DNA of 64,000 nucleotides from Gnetum montanum. Taxonomy: Eukaryota; Streptophyta; Gnetopsida; Gnetales; Gnetaceae. The first letter of the stretch is position 1. Every line of letters begins with the position of its first letter. Below, one piece after another: positions 23,670 to 36,000 of the stretch. The translations under genes were made by a program, and so were the position numbers. The notes under the pieces are model-generated. The model was not told where the DNA came from. It worked only from the letters and a program-made list of their open reading frames with translations, and ran no database searches. The stretch spans positions 71,155 through 135,154 of the forward strand of contig MNCI01019120.1 of assembly GCA_015680685.1 (NCBI GenBank), in the 5' to 3' direction.

Positions 23670-23830
23670 CCATGTGACCATGGCCTGCTAAGGCCTTAAA
23701 TTGGCATCATAGTCCGCCAAGACTCTAAACTAGCATCATGGCTCACTAAGGCCTTAAGCTAGAATTAGAGTCCACCAAGACTCTAAACTAGCATCATGGC
23801 CTACTAAGGCCAAAAACTAGCAAAATTATG
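23670..23830. repeat. 'ATGGCC..CCTTAAACTGGCA' repeat cluster 4
   Basis: The cluster has about five copies: 'ATGGCCTGCTAAGGCC' with 'TTAAATTGGCA', 'ATAGTCCGCCAAGACT' with 'CTAAACTAGCA', and similar. It lies 200-360 bp upstream of the complete pol. Confidence 0.75.
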
Positions 23831-24029
23831 ATCTTTACTGACCATTTTTAGCCTATATTTCTTATACTTCCCCTTGCTTGACCTTTATTTAACCTTTTCT
23901 CACCTCTATTAGACTTTGTCAAATTGTCCTTACCTCATTAATGACTTTGGATGGTCTTGATTGCATTAGATTTACATGTTTTTACATAATTTTATAGCAT
24001 TTTAGCATTATTTATTCACTTTTACCCAA

Positions 24030-27000
24030 GTGCCAATTAATATGCTTTTGATTGACATGCAGGAACAAAGTATGAGTACCAAGGAGAAAATCAATTTTCC
24101 TTTGTGTCTACATCAATCTCATAGTGATGTTGAATGGTGTATCAACCTTGATTGCCTAGATGTTGAGCCTGAGAGTCTTGTAGACCACATAGCCTCAATA
24201 GAAAAACCTCTAGAATGGCCAAAAGACCTAGTCAAAACCCTTAAGTTAGAAGCAAGAGACATAACCTAAGACTCTTTAGTTGAGATTCCTATTACAACAC
24301 ATAGTGGTGAGGAGAAAACCATTAAACTAAGTTTCTCACAGGAGCCTCAATGTGCTCAAGACATCCCTAATGTCTTAACAAGAAAAATTAAGGCATTTTC
24401 TTGGTCATATGAAGATATGTCAAGCCTATCACAACATCATATTGGACCCTAGCATTAGACCAATTAAGAAAAAAGTGCCTAAAATTGAACTTGATTTGGC
24501 TTCGCAGTTTGTGATGACATATCAAAGCTCTACCAAGCTAGTTTCATTATGGCTTTTAGTTTTGCAGAATGAGTATCCAGCATAGTGTTAGTCCCTAAGA
24601 AAAATAGGAGTACCTGTATTTGCATTGATTTTCAAGACCTAAATAAATTGAGTGTCAAGGATGACTTTTCTTTGCCTAGTATTGATTAACTTATTAATAC
24701 TATGGCCAAACATGCCTTATTATCCTTTATGGATGGATTCATAGGGTATAACCAAATTAGGATCAATCTAGAGCACTAACTTAGCATGACCTTCATGACC
24801 CTATGGGGTACTTTTTGTTATACCATGATGCGATTTGGCCTTAAGAATGCTAGAGTGACCTATCAATGAGCCATGACCTATATATTCAGTGATTACATGC
24901 TAGGTTTACTCAATGCTTGCATAGATGATATAGTCATTTAATCCAAGATGGCCAAGAACCATGCTAATGACCTAGATCTTGTGCTTAAATAATGCCTCAA
25001 ATATGCACTCAGGCTCAATCCTAAGAAGTGTGTATTTGGTATTAAGATCGGTAAGATGCTTAGCTTTGTAGTGTTTGAAGCAAGGATATGTGTTGATCCT
25101 AAGAAGGTTAAGGTCATATCAAAATTAGCAACCACAACTAAGCTTAAGGAACTTTAGGGATTACAAGGAAGATTATAATTTATTTGTAGATTTATTGCTA
25201 GGATTATGGATAAGATATAGTCCATGCAACATTTTCTTAAGAAAGGGGTTCACTTTGAGTGGAAAGCTCAATGTCAAGAGGCCTTTGAAAACCTTAAGCA
25301 AGAGTTTCTAAAACTGCTGATAGTTTATCTTCTGCAAGAGGGTAAATTATTTTACATTTATCTTACTATCTCTGATACATCCATAGCCTCTCTACTTTAT
25401 CAAAAACATGGTAACAAAGTTGAAATGCCTGTATACTACTTGAGCCATGCATTAGTAGCCCACAAGACCCAATACACTGAAGTGGAGAAGTATTATCTAG
25501 CACTAGTGTTCTCTTTGAAGAAGTGGAGATACTACCTCTTCAAAAGCCAAGTCAATGTCATGTGCAAGGACAACATTCTCAGAGCCATAATGATCAACAT
25601 CTATGAAAGTAGTTGTATATCCTAATGAAAAGCCATAACCACAAAATTTAACCTTCATTATGTTGCTTAGTCCTCAACTAAAGGTCAAGTTATAGCCATA
25701 CAACTCACAATTTCACCTATTCATGACCAAGCAGCCATAGATCCTAAATTCTTTGATAAATACATTAACATAGTTAGCCAAGTGCTTGAGGGGTATGAGG
25801 CAATCATCAACTTTGATGGAGTTTCAACTACCCATGGGACCAGTTTTACTACCATTGTGACATTTGCATCTAGTGAGATCTAATCCTTTGCCTATCATTT
25901 TGAGTTTCCATGTACCAACAGCACAACAAAGTATGAGGGTTTGCTCAGAGGGATGATGGTAGCTTCTGACCTAGGAATTAGATGCCTAGCCATCAAAGAT
26001 GATTCACAAATGATGGTTAACCAAGTAACTGAAGTCTATGCATGCAAAGCTAAGGACCTACAACCTTATTGTGACCTAGGGAAGTAATTGTTACAATAAT
26101 TCATAAACATTGATATCCAACACATACCCCAAAATGAAAACATCATAGCCAATGCAATTACAACATTAGCCTTTAGTATGATGCCAAATGTTTTTAGTAA
26201 GTGAGGCATCTTAACCATGGATTGTACTACTATCATAACATAGAACATTGAGGATACCTTTGTGGCCATCAATCATACCACTCCTTCCAAGGAGTGATAT
26301 GATGATATCAAATTTTACCTTATGCATGGAAAATCCTTACAAGGCCTGAATACTACTCAAAAGGATGTCGTATGCAAGCAATTGAAGTAGTATGTCATCA
26401 TAGGTGATTATACATTATGTCAATGATTCTATGATGGCATACTCCAGAAGTTCTTGGGTAAAATTGAAGCCAAAATAGTCCTAGAGGAGGTTTACAATAG
26501 TGCTTGTGGAGGACATATAGGACTAAGAGCCATGACTGCTAAGAGTAGATGGTTAGGCTTTTATTGGCCTCATATGGAAAATGAATGCCTACAAAAGGTT
26601 AAGCAATGTGACACATGCCAATGATATAGTAACCTAATACATGTATCCCAAACTAAGTTTCATACAACAAAAATAACATGGTCATTTCAATGATGGGGGT
26701 AGGATATCATTGGACCCATAACACCTAAGGCTTCTGCATGGCATAGCTTCATCATTAATGTAAATGAATACTTTACCAAGTGGGTAGAGGCTATTCCCCT
26801 AAGGAAAACTACATCTAACCAAGTCTACAAATTCAACCTAGATAACATTGTAGCCCATTTTAGCATACCCATGATCATAGTTATGGATAATGAACCCCAA
26901 TTTAGTAGCCAAGAAACCAAGGATTTCTGTCACAACCTAGGCATTAAGCATTCTTTCTTACCACCTTAGTACCCTCAAGACAATGGGCAAGTAGAAGCAA

Positions 27001-27540
27001 GTAATAAGGCCATAATCAACTTGCTCAAGAAGATGCTCAACAATAGCAAGCATAAGTGCCATGAGGGGCTTGTCCATGTACTATGGGCATATAGAAAAAC
27101 CTACTGCACAACAACTGACATGACCCCTTATAGCCTTGTCTATGGTTTTAAACATGTTTTACCTCTTGAATTTCAGGTGCCATCACTTTGAGTAGCCTTG
27201 ACTGACTTCATCAACAACAAGTAGAACAAGGAATTATGAATGAAAGCCCTAGATTCAGTGGAGGAGAATCATATGCAAGTGCTTACTCACATCGAGAACT
27301 ATCAAGAGAGGAAAAAGTGGTAGCATCACCATGAGTTAACCATGCACAAGATCAAGGAGGGGGACCTAGGCCTCAGGGCCATCCATGAGCATGCAAAAAA
27401 ATTCTCAACCAACTAGGAAGGACCTTTCCTTGTTACCAAAGCCTATGGAAATGGTGCATCTAGAATAGCTAACATGGATGGAAATGACCTAACCAATTTA
27501 GTTAGTCATTCCTATCTAAAGCCATACTACATGTAGCCAA
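24030..27540 (+). pseudogene. Tat-type pol: RT, RNase H, second RNase H, integrase
   Basis: Domains in order: linker (24030-24500); RT (about 24560-25140) with 'LVPKKNRSTCICIDFQDLNK' and catalytic 'ACIDDIVI' (Asp pair at 24924-24929); RNase H (about 25220-25640) with a 133-codon open stretch; a second, archaeal-type RNase H (about 25790-26170) with 'AIINFDGVS', 'TNSTTKYEGLLRGMMVA' and 'NIIANAITTLA'; integrase (about 26480-27190) with zinc finger 'GGHIG' and 'CDTC', and DDE positions Glu in place of first Asp at 26766, Asp 26886, Glu 26994 (D-x35-E); then a 'EGPFLVTKAYGNGASRIANM' tail to 'SYLKPYYM'. The dual RNase H marks the Tat lineage. Numerous stops make it non-functional. Gag and protease are missing from this unit. 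Confidence 0.85.
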
Positions 27541-27559
27541 TGATGATTGATAGGCAATC

Positions 27560-27660
27560 CTACTTGCAATAGTCCACTATGATCTTAAACTAGCAACATA
27601 CTTGCTAGGGCCTTAAACTGGTACAATGGCTCATCATGGCCTTAAACTAGCAACTTTGAT
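27560..27660. repeat. 'ATGGCC..CCTTAAACTGGCA' repeat cluster 5
   Basis: Three degenerate copies follow the stop of pol: 'ATGATCTTAAACTAGCA', 'GGGCCTTAAACTGGTA' and 'ATGGCTCATCATGGCC' with 'TTAAACTAGCA'. Confidence 0.7.
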
Positions 27661-29340
27661 GACCTAGATAAGCTAATTCTTATGTGGTCTGTATGCATTG
27701 TAGCATTATAATATGTAGTGGTGTTGTGTATTCTTTGTCGATGCCTCTTGGGTCAATGCTCCAGGCACCAACAAAGAGGGGTCATTGAACAGAACAAAAA
27801 TTTTCATGTTATAGCTAATCTTCATCACGTAGCTTTAACCCCATGAAAATTGAGGCAAAACTTCATTGTAAATGTGAATATTGTAACCCATAGTGGGTAA
27901 TTTCATATACTTTATACTTTTGGGATTGAAAAATGCCTCATAAGTGGTCCAAGCCTTATTCCTCAAGTGAAAAAATTCATCTAGTATCTATATTTAGGCT
28001 TTGGGTCAAAAATGCCTTTTACAATGCTGAAAAAGATAATTTCATGGGTTTTATGGGGGGGTATACACTTTTCTATGCTAGAAACACATGTAGAAAGGTA
28101 AATCTCACCTGTCCCCAACATGGAAGTGTGGGGTTTTTTTAAACTTCCCTCCTTCAACATGGAGACTACATGCATATCCTAGAAACCTTCCCCCCTCAGT
28201 GTGAAATTTTCCACTCAATGTGGGGTCTTCATCCCCAACATTGAAAATTGCATTTCCCAACTTAGAAGTTACAATAGCCAGATTTCAACACTTCATGCAC
28301 TTCAACATTGATTAGCCACTTCAACAAGCATGGTGGAGAGCTTAGCATGGAAGATTCATCTCCAACATGAAAGATGTGCCTTAATTACTATTTATAGTAA
28401 ATGGAATGACCATGGGAGGAAGTACTTACTATGTATAGTAACCCCTCAAATTTGGGCATCCATCTCACCTCAATTTGGCAGCCAATTTGTAGCCATTTTA
28501 TGGCTAATTTTTAGACATTTTGCAACCCCATTCATGGCCCTAGAACCTATAAAAGCCAACCTCAAACACCATTTATAGGTTTAGCAATTTTCTCAAGGTT
28601 CAACAATTTTACAAGGTTCCATAATTTTTCATGGAGTTTAGAAACTTTCTTAAGATTCCATACTTTTTGGTAATCTGAGATCATTGGCATACATACACTT
28701 TTGCACATAAAATTTTTCACAACTCTACAATTAGGCATTCTCAAGGACTTAAGAGTTTTTTATAAGTTTCCATGTATTCTCTTGAACTCAATGTAGATAT
28801 CCTATGACCTTGTGGCCTCATAACCACCTTTGAAAAATGTGAATTTTCAAGCTCCACACTACACTCCTGGGATTCTCAACTCCCAACATAGAGCATTTGG
28901 GCAACATAGGTTTTTCACACTTCTCAATCCCTACCATAGCCAATGTTGTAGATCTAAGGTTGTAGTAAAGGAAGGCTCATAAGAATCAGGAGGGGCTTAG
29001 CACCTGGATCATGGAGTGGATTGCATCAGCTTTAATAGGCCTTGAACTCCTGCACCAATGAACCCTCTCTTGGTTGCTCATTTAGGCACCATTCATACAC
29101 ATTTTCTCTAACTTATTCTTTATTTGTTTTTAATAAAGTTTTAAGTTTTGGGTTTTTTGTACAAAACACATTTGTTTATTAATTATGCATTATTCAAATT
29201 TTCTACCAGTTTTGCATTTTGTTTACCATGTTTTGCATTCTCTAAATTCCTGCTTGATCTACCAGACTAGCTAGGCTACCCAAAATCCCATTTTTCTTGT
29301 GGAGGCCCTAGGGATTCATAGGTTGAGGAACTTCTTCATT
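27661..29340 (+). mobile_element. Probable 3' region and LTR of the Tat unit
   Basis: After cluster 5 comes a short leader ending in a purine tract 'CAACAAAGAGGGG' (about 27768-27780), a candidate polypurine tract, then AT-rich LTR-like DNA beginning near 27785. Between 28090 and 28260 are three 'CCCCAACATGGAA'-like motifs related to the array at 20090-23350, which ties the array to this family. The block ends near 29340, where chromovirus integrase starts. I could not pair it with a second LTR in the window, so its borders are uncertain. Confidence 0.45.
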
Positions 29341-29344
29341 GAGG

Positions 29345-29828
29345 ATATACAATTTTTCCAATGACCAAGGTTTTCAGTCACAATAGTAGTTGATGATAAT
29401 GTGTTTTTTCATGTATCTTCACTAAAAGGCTTAACATATTACAAGTGGAAAGATAAAATTACACCTCATTACATTCATATGTTCAACATCCTTCAATGCA
29501 TAGGAGAGGTTGTGTATTGTGTTAGTATGCCTCCACTGATTTTGTTCATGCATGATGTATTTCATATCACCATGTTATGAATGTATGTTCTAGATGACTG
29601 TAATGTTGTTAATTGTACCAAGATGAAGCTCTAGGCTAATGCCTTATATGTGGAGCATCCCATTAGGATCTTGAATTGAATGGAACATTAGCTATGTAGC
29701 AAGATTTTTCCATCATAATGGTATTATGAAATCATCATGGTTCATAGGGGAAAATTTTGAGCTTATGTCTAATTTACATTCTTTCCATTATAAACTCTTT
29801 TAGAAGGAAGATCCCTAAGAGGAGAAGG
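29345..29828 (+). pseudogene. Integrase/chromodomain tail of an upstream Tekay-type unit
   Basis: This matches the end of the internal region at 37040-37459, block for block: 'ATTACA(C/T)TC..', 'GAGGCTAATGCC' like words, 'TTTACATTCTTTCCAT(T/C)ATAAA' and then a purine-rich tract 'AAGAGGAGAAGGA' immediately before the LTR start. It therefore is the C-terminal part of a pol gene and its polypurine tract belonging to a unit whose left part is missing. It shows that the LTR at 29829 is preceded by an element interior and not by flanking DNA. Confidence 0.75.
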
Positions 29829-32800
29829 ATGTAACAACTTGTATTTTATGCATCCTTGGTATGTATGATTTTTTGTAGAGTTTGTGATGCTTACACTTGC
29901 ATGTTCTCTATGCCAATTTTGGTTTGATATATTTTTATGTGTTTAGCTATGATGATGATGACCTTTGGTTGTATAGATTCTTGGATAATACTATGTGTTT
30001 CTTAATATTTAATTATAGATATATTTTTATTATAATCTAGTAGGTATGCACTAATCCTATTATTGAGTGTCATAGGATCTTAGAGGATTGGTTGCTAGAC
30101 CTAGCATAAAATGGGATTTTTGGTTTGTTTAATTATTATTCTTTCTTTTATAGGGTGCATGATATGATATAGTGGATATGTGGTTAATGGCTCATATATG
30201 TCTACATGTTTGCTTTAGATATTTAGTGTTATCTAGCTTTGTATTATTTTCTATATTGAATGGATTTTGATTATATCATGAGGTTTTGGGTTATATTGAG
30301 AGAAAGTTACATTTAATATGGAAAATATTTTTGATAGCAATATTTTAGTTTTTTTTAATTTGGAAAATTGATTTTTTATTTCATTCCATGGTTTTTTTGG
30401 GTTAATCTTCATTTAACTCCCATGATTTAATTTTTTCATATAATTTAATAATTTGGAAGAGATGCTATGAGAGATTAGGACTAGAAAGTGTTACTTGATT
30501 ATGGATTAGTTGTGTGGATTCATTAGATCTTTGTGGTTTGGTCTTCTCTCATAAAGTTTTCATCATTCAAATTCAGAGGTGAGCTACCTTGGATTCTTCT
30601 ACATTTATGGTTACAAGTTTTTGTATGCATTCATAGAATGAGTATTGTTTATTTTTGTCATATGATTATGATGCTATTTGTAAATTATAGGCTTGATTTT
30701 GAAATGGATAGAATTCTATTTTAATGAATTTTTATGTGTACACTTGATGAAATTATTTTTCTTTTTTCCATTGATTTTGAATGTGGATATTCTAAGAATC
30801 ATTTAAACAATTTTTATAGGATTGAATTACTATTCATATGCTTGGTTAATTGAAATTAATTGACATAACTAGAGTAAATTCTTATGTGACTATGATCATG
30901 GATTTTTGGAGAGAGAGATATATATGGTTTGGTTTCTCATAATGGTTAGTTTGGTATTTTGGGGATTTTGTTGCTTTTATTTCAATACTTTGTTAGATCC
31001 ATTTTTCTTATTATGATATTATCATGTTTTTTTAATGCTTTTAATTTGCTTATTGATTTAGCTTGTATTTTTCTTTCTCTTGTATATATGTAATCTTGGT
31101 TGTTGGTATATTCCTATTAAGAATTCTAGCCTTATTCTTTGACAATTTAATTATTAGTTCATTCTTGTAATTTCTCTTATTTTTTAACAATTCTTGTTCT
31201 TGAGTTGAGATCTTACCTACTATTTCCTTGTACATTCTTATTATTTTGGATTTTTCCTGGATATTTCTTTATTTTTCCTAGTCCAAATGAGATGATCCAA
31301 AACTTTGCCAATCATCCCACCTAAAAGTCAGTTTGCCTAGGAAGATAACTCCACTTAGGTTGAAATGTCTCACTTGAGACATCTTACAATTACTAGAGAC
31401 TTCTCATCTTCCCATGAGAAGTCTCACCTAACACATCTCCAATTTTGTAGAGATGTCTTACAATCATCCCAAATGTTCTAATCTTACCTACGACATCTCC
31501 TCGAAGACATCTTCCCTACAATCCTAGTACTATCATAAACATAGATTTTGTGAAGTTTGATCCTCCAGTTGGCTTTTAAGTTTTATTTTTTGGTCTCTAT
31601 GCTTTCAATTCTCTATCAAATATTTTGTATTTGTTGAATTGAACTTGATCTTCTTTGGATCCCTCATTATTATATTAACCCCCTTACTTGGTCAATTATG
31701 GTTCAACTTAAATGTCATTAAGGAAGTAACTTTCTCAGTCCATTGAGATATTTATCTCACCTCTCTTGATCATTCCAAACTACATTGTTATCGCTTTCCC
31801 ATGATATGCTTCCATTGACTCATTTTATTAGGATTTTCAGATTGGTTGCATCATTATGAACCAAGTGGACATGTATTGGTATGAACATCAACCCTCATGA
31901 AATTGTTGGTTATTGGTAACTTTGGTTCATTTCATGTTTTTATATAGTCAGTCATTTAGCATCTTGATCTTGTTCTTCCCTTGTGAATTTTATTGACATA
32001 TAGGAATATTGTTGAGATCTCTTGGATATTGAGTTTGATTTCTCCAACTGTTAGAATTTTCATGTGTTGAGTTGGATTCATGATGACATGTGAATCTATA
32101 AACTTCTATCATTGTGAGGATCTTTAGAATTACTAGGCTCTAGATGAGATAAGAGATCTTTTATTGTTATTGCATCCACCATAAATTTGGATGCAAGATT
32201 TGTGCATTTGTTTGGTTATTGATTGATAAAGCTAGCATTGAGTTTGTGTGGCTAGTTGGAGATGGCCTTCCTATAGATGATTTTATGATTGACCCCCATT
32301 GGCATGCATCAGTGTGGCTTTAAAGTAGGCCCCATCCTATGTAAAAGATTCATTCCATGGCTGATTGATCCCTTTTGGTTTGTACCTCTAGAACNGAAAT
32401 TATTTTGCAAGTTAGCCATGATCCTTCTAATTCCCATGACATTGGTCCATTAAGATTTTGGAGATCTTGTGAAGGTTTCTCACTTAGTTTACATTGATAA
32501 TTCATTTTATTATTAATTTGATTGGTTGGGAGGAGATGGAGACTCTTGGAGGATTTGTTATGATGATTTAATATTTTAGTTTATAATTTGCCTATCATAT
32601 TATGGCATTTTCAACATTGTAATAGATATTTATTGTTCTTTTTCCCATTTATGGGTTTATGGACCATGTATGGTTTAGATCTATGACATTATTTTAATTA
32701 TACATATTATGAGATTCAGTTTTTTAATTTATGTTATTCCATTTCATATTTTAGCATATTTATATTTATGTAATTTTTATATTCATGTGTTTCTTTCTTT

Positions 32801-32975
32801 TGTTGTTTTATTTTCTCTTCTTTTCTTTGGAGTCATGGCTCTATGTTAAGTTCCTTCTTCTCCTTTCATTGTGTAGTTCCTTTGATCCCATATCTTGCCA
32901 TGACCAATAGTTTTGTTAGAAAATTCATCTAATATAATGCTTTCCAACCTAAGCCTTAGGAAGGAGGGTATTCCA
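29829..32975 (+). mobile_element. Tekay/Del-type chromovirus LTR 1 (shared)
   Basis: The LTR begins 'TGTAACAACTTG' after a purine tract. It is collinear over most of its length with 37460-41058, including 'GGTATGCACTAATCCTAT', the 'GAGACATCT' cluster (about 31360-31510) and the 'CTTGGAGG.TT.TTATGATGATTT' block. Compared with LTR 2 it lacks about 350 bp at the N at 32395 and about 270 bp at the 3' end. It is followed by a weak primer-binding-site remnant 'TAGTATCA' at 32979-32986. Confidence 0.75.
32395..32395. other. Single N at a collapsed LTR segment
   Basis: Left flank 'TTTGTACCTCTAGAAC' matches LTR 2 near 40105-40120, and right flank 'GAAATTATTTTGCAAGT' matches near 40466-40490. About 350 bp of LTR 2 lies between those points. 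Confidence 0.75.
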
Positions 32976-33039
32976 AGCTAGTATCAACAATAGATTTTTG
33001 TTGATATCTCCTTTTACATTACTCTGTGTAGTAATGAAA

Positions 33040-36000
33040 AGTGCTAGAAGTGGACATGGTTGTGATAGGAGGCTTAATGTTGGACCTAGAAACATCTAAT
33101 TCTATTCTAGATTGAATAGAGGAGTTGTTGGAAAATTTCAAAGATGAACCTATTACTCTAGTTCCTACTCCTATACAAGATGAGGAGATTATCCAAGAAG
33201 ATATCAACTACTATCTATTTTAGTTCCTCAATTAGCATATGAAGAAGAACTCTACTTTGGATCAACACACGATGCTTTAGGAAGTAGCCAATGGAAAGAG
33301 AGCTTACAGAATAGTTCTGTAAGCTAGGATCCTTTATATTTCAAGATGAGAAGCACCCTACCATTTCCACTAAATGGCTTGAAAAGTTCCTTAATATCTT
33401 CAAGTTCATGGACTACATTCTATTATAGAAAAATTTTTTGGAAACTCACAAGCTTTGTGGGACCACTAGACATTGGTGGGATATTAAAAAAAAAAAGGAT
33501 TATCACTAAGAAGAGTGTTATGTTCATTAGAGAGATTTCCTTCATGCTTTCAATGCTCATTACATTCCTTTAGAGTTCATGAAGGTAAAGGATTAGGATT
33601 TTTACCATCTCTACTATAATAATTGGAATTTTACATAGTATGATTGCAAGCTCTCAAACTTGAGCACATATGTGCTTCACATATATTCAAATGTCTAATC
33701 AAAATTAATTCAATTTCTTTATGGTATTCATGTATCCATTAAGAGTCATTTCCTTTCTCTACGTCTTCAAATGTATGAGGATGCTTAAGTTCGTGCATTG
33801 GTCTTCCAGTGGAGTTAAATATTTAAGATAACATGGTAAGATCATTCTTAAAAAAGGGGTTAGACATCTTCTAGTAAGTTTGGTGGGTTCAAGAAGACCT
33901 AGGCATTTGGTTCAAGTGGCCAACAATAGTAGTAGTTGAGAATTCAGTAGTACACTATACATGGTACTCATGGGACTATTACTTAGTTTCATTATGGGAA
34001 GGTTATTACTACAACTATAGTTAGCTAGGTCATAAGAGTTTCAATCTTCTAAAGTATCTAGGTGATCAAGGTCATCAATAGGATAGTAAACCTACCAGTG
34101 ACAAGATGGTATAGGGACACATGCATATGTGAATGGATTAGTGAGTTGATGCTGAATCCAACAACATTATAAAGGTTGGAGGTACAATTTCTGATCTACC
34201 ATTTTTGACTATTTGTTATTCTAGTACAAGACCTTGTTTTTTGAAATAACATATAGTTTCTCATTTAGATTTTGAGGGTTAGTTTCTTAAACAAGAACTT
34301 GCTATTACCTCCATTAGTGGTGTGTGCTTGCTATGGACCAAGTCTACAATTCTGTATTCTTGGAAATTTAGAATGCCATTTCATTTAATGATCTCAACAT
34401 CATGAACTTAGGGGACTATGATGTTATCTTGGACATGGATTAGTTAGTTTGGCATCATGGTAGTTTGGATTGTTGTTGTAAGAAACTTTTTGTAGTATTG
34501 GTTTATGATGTTCATATGACAACACATAATACACCATGCATGATTAAGTTAAATATTATTTATTTAAGATCTTTTCACTAGTTGTTGAGGAAAGGTTATT
34601 GTTGCTTTATCATTTTAGACTATGGCCTATCCTTCTTATAAGAGCTTGATTAGGTCATAGTTGTTCATGACTTTTTTTATGTCTTCTATTCTAAGTTACT
34701 TAGTTTACCCTTAAGACATGATGTTGAGTTTGTGATTGCTCTCAAACCTAATACAAAATCTATCTTGATGTTTACACACAGCATGTCCCATGTTAAGTGT
34801 GTAGAACTAAATATTTAGATTCAAGAGTTATTTAAAAAGAGCCTAATTTGCCCTAGTGTATCTCCTTCGGGTGCTTCTATTCTCTTTCTAAAGAAGAAGG
34901 ATGGTAGTATAAGGCTATGTATTAATTACTAGCAATTGAACTAGGAGGTAGTGAAGAACAAGTATTCTCTATCATCATAGATGATTTTTTTGATCAATTA
35001 AGAGAAGTTTAGATATTCTCTAAGATTGATAGGAAGTCAAGGTATTACAAGGTTTGCATCAAGAAGGAATATGTCTCAAAGACAATCTTCAAGATATGGT
35101 ATGGGCATTATAAGTACATAGTTCTACTATTTGAAATCATTAATATTCTTGTAGTATTTATGGAGCTCATGAAAATTTTCATGAGGTGATACCTTGACTA
35201 GTGTGTTATCATGTTCATCAATGACACTTTAGTATATTTTTCTTCCAAGAAGTTCCATGAGCAACATTTAAGGATTGTCCTACAAAAACTTAGAGAACAT
35301 CAGTTGTTTGCCCAAAAATTTAAGTTTTCTTTTTGGTACCATGAGATTTAGTTCTTAGGATATGTTTTCTTGAAGGCTGGTATAGTGATGGACCTTGCCA
35401 AAGTATTAATTATTCAAGCTTAGCCTATTACCAAGGATGTTAATGAAATTTCCAATTTTTTTAGGTTAGAAGGTTATTATAGGAGATTTATTGAGAATTT
35501 CTCCTACATTACTTTATCTCTCATGAAGTTTTTGTGGAAGGATATTGGCTTCTTTTGGAATTTGCATTGTTAGGATACCTTTAACAAACTCGAGGGTGTA
35601 CTCATCTTATTCTTCTATTTTAGCTTCTCCTACCCTAGAAAAGCTATTTAATATTTGTACTAAAGCTTCAGGGGAAGATTATGAATGTGTCCTTATGAAA
35701 TAGGTTAGAAAGATAGACTATTCCTAATAATAGCTTAAGCCTCCTGAGATGTACTACCCCACTCATGACTTAGAGTTGGAGGTGGTTTCATCTTGAAGAT
35801 TTGTTGTTACTATTTATTTCAAGAGAAATTGGCAATATAGATAGATCATAAGGGATTACAGTATCTAATAAGGAAACTTTAGCTAAACCTAAACTAGAGG
35901 AGGTTGATTAAAATTTTGGAAAAGTTTAATTTTAACATCTAGTATTAGATAGGCAAATGTAATGTTGTTGCAAATTCCTTAAGCCATATGGCCAATAACA

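Noticed and set aside
31360-31510. GACATCT clusters as a CRISPR array
   Set aside because: Words are short, in both orientations, irregularly spaced and inside a plant LTR; there are no uniform repeats or spacers.
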